From Azonexus hydrophilus DSM 23864 (lineage in GTDB: Bacteria; Pseudomonadota; Gammaproteobacteria; Burkholderiales; Rhodocyclaceae), in assembly GCF_000429605.1 (NCBI RefSeq), contig NZ_AUCE01000017.1, positions 1-64,000 on the forward strand: DNA of 64,000 nucleotides, given 5' to 3'. Shown here piece after piece: positions 58,844 through 64,000 of this stretch. Numbering within the stretch: position 1 is the first letter of the stretch; each line of letters begins with the position of its first letter. The position numbers and the translations under genes were made by a program. The notes under the pieces were generated by a model, which saw only the letters and a list, made by a program, of their open reading frames with translations, was not told where the DNA came from and ran no database searches.

Positions 58844-58907
58844 GGCGGTGGTGGACGAGCCCAGCCCATCCCGTAAAGGGATTAGTCTGTGCCCGTCCAA
58901 CACCGCC
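58844..58907. repeat. Long-stem inverted repeat (13 of 14 pairs)
   Basis: GGCGGTGGTGGACG (58844-58857) pairs with CGTCCAACACCGCC (58894-58907) with one G-A mismatch and a 36-base loop. A second CCCGTCCAACCG occurs at about 59037. The GC-rich stem stands out from the AT-rich surroundings and could be an RNA or a folded recombination site. Confidence 0.6.
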
Positions 58908-59442
58908 CAGAAAATCGAGTCGTATGGAGCCCGTCACCCGCAAGCCGTTCGGTTCGGGGCGCTAGCTTCGCCACCCCGTGCGTTGTCTCAAACCTCTCCC
59001 CCAGCACGCATATCCCCCGGTCGCTGACGTTATGTCCCCGTCCAACCGAGCGGTGAGAAGTTTTTGGATTCAATTTTCACTCGGACTCAGGTTGGCGAGA
59101 GCAAGCGAGAGACTGAACACAAAACACGACCCACTTGTTGTATAACGCAAATTTTTGTTTTCGAACAAAAACCCAAGATTGCGCAACCTTTGCCTTTGCT
59201 TAGCATATGCAGTGACGAGCATATGGGGCAAGACACAGTACCCACGTGTATTCGAAAATGAGAATTTTGGCCTTGCTGCCAGGCAGGGATGGTCTGTCCA
59301 GCTGGTGCCGGTATTTGTTGCGAAAATTGCACGAGATTCGAAAACTGCACTATACAGAAGGCGATGCAGGTTATTGCTCGCATTTTTTCCCCTGAGTGAT
59401 ACTTGCAATCATCGAGCCTTATTTTTTTAAAGGCGGACTACT

Positions 59443-61428
59443 GTGAGCGGCAAATTCCAAAGCAAATCAGCCGCTTACAAAATTAGCAAGTATTTGACTC
59501 CGTCGTCTATCACTGCCTCGCAGACGCGCACAGGGAACAAAGTGCGGGCGCGGAGAAGCCGAATGCCTGGGCCGTTCACTTATACATCGCTCATTGAAGA
59601 GCAAACACGACGCGTTCAATTGGAAAATCTAAACGAACAAACCGCTGCAAACAGAGCCACTGCCTTGAGAGGTTTTTTAAAAGCGAATCATCTTGGTATT
59701 GATGACGTCATCGGTGATGAAATGCGAATGAAATACCCTGAGGCGCTCGAAACGTATTTGAATGATTTGGTTGCACAGGGACGCTCTAATAAATCAATAA
59801 CTAATACCCGCTCAGCTATGGCGCGTTGGCGAGAATCTGTAGTGGAGTACGACACACAACAGGCACTTAGCACAGGCGAAAACACACCGTTTTGCCAGGC
59901 CTTGCAAAGTTTACTGGAAGGCAAAGCAATTAAAACCGTTGCACGGGAAGCTGGGGTGCCACCAGATATGTTACGCGGATGGTGTCTTGGAAAAATACCA
60001 AGAAGCTCTAGTACTCGTTACATAATCAGACTTGAATCGCACTTCGGACTTGAAAGAAACACTCTCTTGTCATTAACTGGGGCTAAAGCTACCGAAGGAA
60101 AGGCTCAGCTTGGTGGCCCCCCTCGAAAGAACGAGTACAACGAAAAAGTTGCGCTGCTTGCAAAAACACCATATTTGGTTAAGCCCGAAGAAGACTCACT
60201 TCTCCGGTTGCAATGGCGCGAATATCTAGTTTACAAAACAGCAGCAGTGCCAAAGTTAAAGCGAACAAAGAAAGGAAAATGGCGATTTTCTCCTTGCCCT
60301 TTATCGCCGCCCACAGAGGCAAACTGGTTTGAGTTTTTGGATGGAAAGGAAATTGCATCAGCGCGAATGAACTGGTCTCGCACTGCTGGGTATCTGGGCT
60401 ATCTGTCCACTCCCCTGGAAAATAACGGGATTGGACTCCCCGTAGCAGTTGCAATGAATTTTGCTTGGCTTGCCATTCCTGATTATTTGGAAAGCTATCT
60501 TGACTGGATGCATAGTCGTATGGGCAAACGCAATCGAAGCGTTAACCATTTTTTGGCGCTTATTGCTTCCTTGGTACGACCGCGATTTGGCTATCTCCGC
60601 CAAAAGCCAGAATTGCAGAAAACTCTACCAGAGGAATTTCATTCAGAACCCTGGGAGTCCATTTGTGACCGCCAACTGGAGCTGACTGAGTGCCTAGTGA
60701 CGGCGTACGCCAGCGAAATAGAGGCGTCGCGTGACTCATTTGCTCCTATTCGCGAAATTGTTGAGATGGAGCAACCGCTCTACGCAATAGCGGACATGAT
60801 TCAGCGAATGAAGGGGGATAGGCCAATTGGGCAGCCCCGGAGGGAGTCAATTTGGGCGCGCGACATTCTTCTTGTCAAATTGCTTGTATCGAATCCGCTA
60901 CGCCGCCGCAACTTGGCTCATCTCACTTGGCGGGCCGATAACAGCGGCGATTTGTACCAGCGAGTTGACAAGTCCTGGTGGGTGCGTATTGCAAAGAATA
61001 AGTTTAAAAATAGAATGGGTGCAGCCGGTGATAATATATACGACTGTCAAGTCCACCCTTCAGCTTGGCTTGATATTGAACGTTATATATTTAAATATCG
61101 ACCAACCTTGCTTCGCTCTCCAACTGACTTGGTTTTTCTCACAAAAAGCTCTCATGGGGTTTCTCACAGGCCATGGACTGGGTTGAGTGCGCGCGTTCAA
61201 GAACTGACGTCAAAATATTTGCCTCGCAGCTCTGGTATCGGAGCTCACGCGTTTCGGCATATTGTGGCGACGGCGATTTTAAAAGCAGATGGAGGGGATT
61301 ATAAAACAGCAGCCTTAGTACTTAATGACCGAATTCAAACCGTGGAGCGTAACTACTCCGGGGTGCGTAGTAGCGATGGTGCTTCACGGATGGCCCGACT
61401 TTTGGAGGGGCCGTTTAGTAAGATGTAG
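59443..61428 (+). CDS. Divergent tyrosine recombinase/integrase with internal HTH-like region
   Basis: 661-residue phage-integrase-like protein. The N-terminal basic segment and a SAM-like domain (ANRATALRGFLKANHLG ... NTRSAMARWRESV) precede an inserted HTH-like stretch (TVAREAGVPPDMLRGWCLGK, about 165-185). The catalytic domain shows Arg in NPLRRRNLAHLTW (about 485), Lys in IAKNKFKNRMG, His-x-x-Arg in GAHAFRHIVATAIL (about 605) and Tyr in VERNYSGV (about 640). The usual LGH box is LND here, so one active-site histidine is replaced. The start is a GTG at 59443 after AAAGGCGG. GC content is low. It may be the integrase of a second element or a rearranging recombinase. Confidence 0.75.
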   Translation: MSGKFQSKSAAYKISKYLTPSSITASQTRTGNKVRARRSRMPGPFTYTSLIEEQTRRVQLENLNEQTAANRATALRGFLKANHLGIDDVIGDEMRMKYPEALETYLNDLVAQGRSNKSITNTRSAMARWRESVVEYDTQQALSTGENTPFCQALQSLLEGKAIKTVAREAGVPPDMLRGWCLGKIPRSSSTRYIIRLESHFGLERNTLLSLTGAKATEGKAQLGGPPRKNEYNEKVALLAKTPYLVKPEEDSLLRLQWREYLVYKTAAVPKLKRTKKGKWRFSPCPLSPPTEANWFEFLDGKEIASARMNWSRTAGYLGYLSTPLENNGIGLPVAVAMNFAWLAIPDYLESYLDWMHSRMGKRNRSVNHFLALIASLVRPRFGYLRQKPELQKTLPEEFHSEPWESICDRQLELTECLVTAYASEIEASRDSFAPIREIVEMEQPLYAIADMIQRMKGDRPIGQPRRESIWARDILLVKLLVSNPLRRRNLAHLTWRADNSGDLYQRVDKSWWVRIAKNKFKNRMGAAGDNIYDCQVHPSAWLDIERYIFKYRPTLLRSPTDLVFLTKSSHGVSHRPWTGLSARVQELTSKYLPRSSGIGAHAFRHIVATAILKADGGDYKTAALVLNDRIQTVERNYSGVRSSDGASRMARLLEGPFSKM

Positions 61429-61448
61429 CAATTATTTATCTTCGAAGG

Positions 61449-61484
61449 AGCCCCCCTGTGAAAATGGGGGGCTTCAGTTATTTT
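61449..61484. terminator. Strong hairpin terminator between convergent recombinase and XRE genes
   Basis: AGCCCCCC / GGGGGGCT (61449-61456 and 61466-61473), 8 bp with a 9-base loop, followed by TCAGTTATTTT. It lies 21 bases after the recombinase stop; the XRE stop is immediately to the right. Confidence 0.85.
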
Positions 61485-61975
61485 GCTCTATTTTCCTTAA
61501 CCGTAAAGCGAGGTATCTCCGAGTTTTGGTAACTGCAATTATTTGGCGTTGGCAACAATCTAACATCGAAGCCTGTTTCGAATAGCTTTATTATCAGGAC
61601 TTTTGCATTCTCCGGGATTTTATAAAGCTCATTTTTGGTTACGCCAATAGTTTGCGCCATTGTGCTCATCGCTACAAAATTTAGCGCTCTCTCAATGGTC
61701 AACGTTTCATCTTTTTGGCCAGGCATAAAGTCTTTCTGTTTTAGCACTTCTGCCAATACCAGACAATCAATTACTGGTAGCTTTAAGTAAGCTGCAATCG
61801 CGCGTAATGTTTCAATGTTAATGTGTCTTGTCTGCTTCTCGCCAGACAGAAGCTGCGAAACGTAGCTTTTGCTTATTCCAAGTATCTCTGAAAGCTTTGA
61901 TTGAGAGATTGAAGCTTCGCCAATTTTTGCCGCGAGCAGCATTGCAAGCGCAGACCGATGGTTCTCTATGCTCAT
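61478..61975 (-). CDS. XRE-family transcriptional regulator
   Basis: 165 residues. The N-terminal HTH is SQSKLSEILGISKSYVSQLLSGEKQTRHI, the Cro/CI fold, with NIETLRAIAAYLKLPVIDC completing the domain. The C-terminal 80 residues are unrecognised, perhaps for dimerisation or ligand binding. It faces the recombinase gene and is divergent from a small zinc-ribbon gene. A near-perfect 18-base palindrome lies 19 bases upstream of its ATG (61995-62012), which suggests autoregulation. Low GC content fits the island. Confidence 0.85.
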   Translation of the reverse strand: MSIENHRSALAMLLAAKIGEASISQSKLSEILGISKSYVSQLLSGEKQTRHINIETLRAIAAYLKLPVIDCLVLAEVLKQKDFMPGQKDETLTIERALNFVAMSTMAQTIGVTKNELYKIPENAKVLIIKLFETGFDVRLLPTPNNCSYQNSEIPRFTVKENRAK

Positions 61976-61994
61976 TTTTGCCCTTTACTTAGTG

Positions 61995-62012
61995 AACGAA
62001 CATATGTCCGTT
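61995..62012. promoter_or_regulatory. Palindromic operator upstream of the XRE gene
   Basis: AACGAACATATGTCCGTT is an 18-base palindrome with one mismatched pair, centred on CATATG. Its half CATATGTCC resembles CATATGTTC at 62807-62815, upstream of the 361-aa gene, and CATATG also occurs twice before the recombinase gene. Probably the binding site of the XRE protein. Confidence 0.6.
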
Positions 62013-62150
62013 ACACGTATAGTTTTATTAGGGCTTTTTGCACGCAATCCGCTGGAGTGGTTTGCTGCTGGCAAATAATAAACACCCCCGGTGTTTGCAT
62101 TTGACTGTGTAGCGCCAGCCTTTAACCTTCGTGGATTTTTGGAGAAGGTA

Positions 62151-62456
62151 ATGAGCTATTTTCAGTTAAAACACAACTGCCTGTACTGTGATGCTGCTTT
62201 TGTTGTATGCACCACGGAACCGGAGAATTACGTGCTTGATTGCACTTATTGCCCACTTTGCGGAAACAAGGGAACCAGCATTCGTTTCTTTGATATCGTC
62301 GCTGGCTGTGTTGATGATTTTGTGCCCGGGAATTCCGATATTGAGAGTTTCGGGCGATTCGTCGAGTTCGCCCAAAATGGCCAGTTTCGCGCTTATTCGC
62401 TCAAAGAAGAGGCGCGCCTGCAAATTGACGCAGGGCTTGAGCAAAACGGGGTTTGA
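62151..62456 (+). CDS. Small zinc-ribbon protein of unknown function (101 aa)
   Basis: 101 residues, unrecognised. The N-terminus carries cysteines in the order HNCLYCDAAF, VVCTTEPEN and DCTYCPLCGNKG, a likely single zinc ribbon. The rest is acidic and helical (SDIESFGRFVEFAQNGQFRA). GGAGAAGG 2-9 bases before the ATG at 62151 supports this start; an in-frame ATG at 62091 lacks one. It lies between the XRE gene and the next promoter and could be an accessory protein or adaptor of the island. Confidence 0.6.
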   Translation: MSYFQLKHNCLYCDAAFVVCTTEPENYVLDCTYCPLCGNKGTSIRFFDIVAGCVDDFVPGNSDIESFGRFVEFAQNGQFRAYSLKEEARLQIDAGLEQNGV

Positions 62457-62746
62457 CGGTGGGAGGGCCACATCCGCCAAGGAAGTGCCCTCTTACCCTC
62501 CCGAAAATCTTTTGTTTTGGTTATTCAGGTAGAGCCGCCTCTTTAGCTGGGTTGGAGCACCAAGAGTAGGTCGTGAGGGGGATACCCACCAGAATGCCAC
62601 TGTCGCCTCCATTGATGGGTATAGGCGGCTCAGCCAAAGGACCTGCTCTGGTTGCCAGCAGCTTGTAATCTTGGGAGATACGCAACCCCTCCGCTAATCG
62701 GCTTCAGGAAACCCAGCACGGCAAGCAGAGGGTGTTCGCAGCAAAC

Positions 62747-62771
62747 CCATGCATACAATCGATATGCATGG
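62747..62771. promoter_or_regulatory. 25-base palindrome just upstream of the -35 box
   Basis: CCATGCATA-CAATCGA-TATGCATGG has perfect 9-bp arms and a 7-base spacer. It ends 3 bases before the -35 box of the promoter for the 361-aa gene, the position expected for an activator or repressor site. Confidence 0.7.
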
Positions 62772-62773
62772 CA

Positions 62774-62803
62774 TTGACGTCTTTGTGCGCAGCCATGTAT
62801 ATT
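62774..62803 (+). promoter_or_regulatory. Sigma-70 promoter of the 361-aa gene
   Basis: TTGACG (62774-62779), an 18-base spacer and TATATT (62798-62803), 44 bases before the ATG. CATATG follows at 62807, overlapping the transcription start region. Confidence 0.7.
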
Positions 62804-62846
62804 GTGCATATGTTCAGTATCCACATCATGAAGCCAAGAGGGCAAA

Positions 62847-63932
62847 ATGCCTAAGAAGATATCCCCCCCGGAAATCACCGCCACCGAGCAGGCGGTCACC
62901 GCTCTGACTCCGCTTGTTCCTCTGGACTCATTCCACGACGACGTAACGAATGTGTTCCTGCACTACATTCGAAACATTGGGTGGCTGGTTGATGCAAAGA
63001 CCGCTTGGTCCATTACCGGCGCGCCTGCACTTGAGCGGGATTCCGACCTTCTCCATCCGGAACTTCGTGCCTCCGACCTGGGGCTTACCTATTCGCACAT
63101 CAAGGACACCGAATTCGCCAAGTCGATGCAACGGATGTATGACTACGCATATTTCGGTCAGCTTGATTTGAGTGGCGATACACTGACTTACGAATCTATT
63201 CACACCTGGATAACGGCTCTGGTACTTGATGTTGCAGGTGCTGTCGGCAACGAGTGGGACTCATATGGCCTAGACGTCGTTGATTGCGCCCGCCGGTGCG
63301 AGAAAGTCTGTGATACAGCCAATGCACGTCGAATCCTGGAAGGTCATGAAGCGTTTTACCTGTTCAGTTCGCAAGGCAAAGAGGATTTCTGCGACGAAAA
63401 CATGCTGAACGTCAGGCAGGTCGCCTTGCTGAGTGGCATGGAAGAAATGAGCATCCGTGCAGCGGCAAATCCGAATCGTGCGAATCAATTGAAGCCTACC
63501 AAGACTGAATACGGCACTCGCTTTGAAAGCGCCGTCGTCAAAGAATGGCTTATCCAGAAGAAACGCTATGTGCCAATCACTCGATGCTACCGTGGAGGTG
63601 ACATCAATCTTGAACAACGTCGCTTTACTAGCCGCGATGACTTGCTCTCCGCCCTAGAGTCTCGCTACACGAGGCTTGTCCTCGAACAGGGCTTTGAGAG
63701 TGTTGGGTCCCCCTTGGTTGAACTCGGAATTTTCTCGGAACTTAGTCCCGGGACTACTCGCATTTGCTTGCCACACGACCTATTCGACCACGAAGACATG
63801 ACACGCGGTTTGGCACGGACTTTTGGACTGCCGGAGGAACTTCTCCTGCTTCGTGGGAAAGAGGCTTTGGCAGCTGAAAGCCTTCGCAACATTGAGCGGG
63901 CAATCAAAGACCTTTCTGCCCAACAAAAATAG
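62847..63932 (+). CDS. Hypothetical protein (361 aa) with possible DNA-binding segment
   Basis: Unrecognised. 361 residues, soluble, with Trp/Tyr-rich helices in the first half (FLHYIRNIGWLVDAKTAWSI; MQRMYDYAYFGQLDLSG). The middle, LNVRQVALLSGMEEMSIRAAA followed by YGTRFESAVVKEWLIQKKRY, resembles an excisionase or MerR-like helix-turn-helix. The C-terminus is helical with a basic end. A promoter and palindrome lie upstream; the next gene begins 30 bases after its stop behind AGGAGA, so it opens an operon that leaves the window. No enzyme motif is visible. Confidence 0.7.
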   Translation: MPKKISPPEITATEQAVTALTPLVPLDSFHDDVTNVFLHYIRNIGWLVDAKTAWSITGAPALERDSDLLHPELRASDLGLTYSHIKDTEFAKSMQRMYDYAYFGQLDLSGDTLTYESIHTWITALVLDVAGAVGNEWDSYGLDVVDCARRCEKVCDTANARRILEGHEAFYLFSSQGKEDFCDENMLNVRQVALLSGMEEMSIRAAANPNRANQLKPTKTEYGTRFESAVVKEWLIQKKRYVPITRCYRGGDINLEQRRFTSRDDLLSALESRYTRLVLEQGFESVGSPLVELGIFSELSPGTTRICLPHDLFDHEDMTRGLARTFGLPEELLLLRGKEALAAESLRNIERAIKDLSAQQK

Positions 63933-63962
63933 TTTTTGCATTCCCAGGAGACCTTAAAAATC

Positions 63963-64000
63963 ATGGAAAAGAGCCTCTTTCAACGCTTTGCTCCCGTCAT
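63963..64000 (+). CDS. Start of a gene that runs off the window
   Basis: ATG at 63963 with CAGGAGACC upstream (about 63945-63953). Only MEKSLFQRFAPV is visible, too short to identify. Its spacing from the 361-aa gene suggests one operon. Confidence 0.6.
   Translation, partial: MEKSLFQRFAPV

Larger units (their letters stand above)
58678..59442. other. 765-base non-coding region between the defence cluster and the second recombinase
   Basis: No credible gene on either strand. It contains the palindrome CCGTAAAGCTTTACGG (58672-58687) at the HNH stop, the repeat pair at 58757-58808, the inverted repeat at 58844-58907, a small hairpin TTTTTGT / ACAAAAA (59152-59158 and 59165-59171), and two AGCATATG copies 16 bases apart (59202 and 59218). 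A poly-T stretch follows at 59424-59430 just before the ribosome site of the recombinase. It may hold attachment, regulatory or RNA signals. Confidence 0.5.
62457..62846. other. 390-base intergenic region with nested inverted repeats and a promoter
   Basis: No credible gene. The arms AGCCGCCT (62533-62540) and AGGCGGCT (62623-62630), and ATACCCA (62582-62588) and TGGGTAT (62616-62622), nest, so the 98 bases can fold into a two-stem structure. Further right are a 25-base palindrome (62747-62771) and a promoter (62774-62803). Confidence 0.5.
37909..64000. mobile_element. Genomic island integrated in ybaK (left end in window, right end beyond it)
   Basis: From the truncated ybaK onwards, codon use and GC content differ from the core genes, most clearly in the recombinase gene and after 58.7 kb. 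The order target-gene fragment, serine recombinase, defence cargo, second recombinase, regulators and unknown genes is that of an integrated mobile island. No plasmid replication, conjugation or phage structural genes were recognised in the visible part. The left boundary is placed at about 37.90-37.91 kb, near GCTGATCTAGATAAG; the exact crossover cannot be fixed without the right junction. The 661-aa recombinase at 59.4 kb could mean two nested elements. Confidence 0.8.

Noticed and set aside
58844-59050. Integron attC site
   Set aside because: GTCCAAC fits the R-box pattern loosely, but the matching GTTRRRY partner and an integron integrase are missing.
59070-59430. Short open frames on both strands (up to 112 codons) before the second recombinase
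   Set aside because: No ribosome sites, no domain, and they overlap each other on opposite strands; treated as non-coding.

Overview
The window looks like a chromosome segment of a Rhodocyclales-type betaproteobacterium (Dechloromonas/Azonexus-like), judged from gene content and order: ampD-pilR-pilS, leuS-lptE-holA-proA, PiT plus a PhoU-like partner, a lut operon, GTP-dependent PEPCK, and high-GC codon use. No rRNA, tRNA or CRISPR array was seen. All calls come from reading the sequence and its translations; no database search was run.

Left part (1-37.9 kb) is ordinary core chromosome. In order: a partial TolC-family gene; a PAS/sigma-54 activator divergent from ccoG with a sigma-54-like promoter between them; a SLAC1/TDT channel and a hydrolase; a phosphate transporter with its DUF47 partner; an acyltransferase; a tightly coupled lactate-utilisation operon (lutA, lutB, a half-length aldehyde dehydrogenase, a 2-hydroxyacid dehydrogenase, lutC, an S4 protein) with a divergent IclR regulator; pbpG; maeB and pckG for C4 metabolism; an aminotransferase; ampD-pilR-pilS; a ParA-like ATPase coupled to a TAXI protein; uvrD; leuS-lptE-holA; proA; gcdH; ogt; xerD; and ybaK.

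At about 37.9 kb the chromosome is interrupted. ybaK stops about 30 codons short of the family length, and 62 bp further on lies a large serine recombinase gene in lower-GC DNA. This is the layout of a serine-integrase island that used ybaK as its attachment site. The right end, with the missing 3' piece of ybaK, is not in the window.

The island cargo (39.9-58.7 kb) is a seven-gene, same-strand, closely spaced cluster. It encodes a giant DruE/YprA-like helicase (DUF1998, with a nuclease-like C-terminus), a DrmD-like SNF2 helicase, a DISARM-like Eco57I-class N6-adenine methyltransferase, an SbcC/DUF2326-like coiled-coil ATPase, a fused DUF262-HNH (GmrSD-like) protein, a RES-domain protein and an HNH endonuclease. 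It combines Druantia and DISARM parts and resembles what has recently been described as ARMADA, with extra nuclease and toxin-like modules. The methyltransferase gene has a nine-G tract and a compositionally foreign target-recognition region, suggesting phase variation and specificity exchange.

The last part (58.7-64 kb) holds structured non-coding DNA, a divergent tyrosine recombinase with an internal HTH-like region, an XRE regulator with a palindromic operator, a small zinc-ribbon protein, and the start of an unknown operon behind a clear promoter and palindrome.
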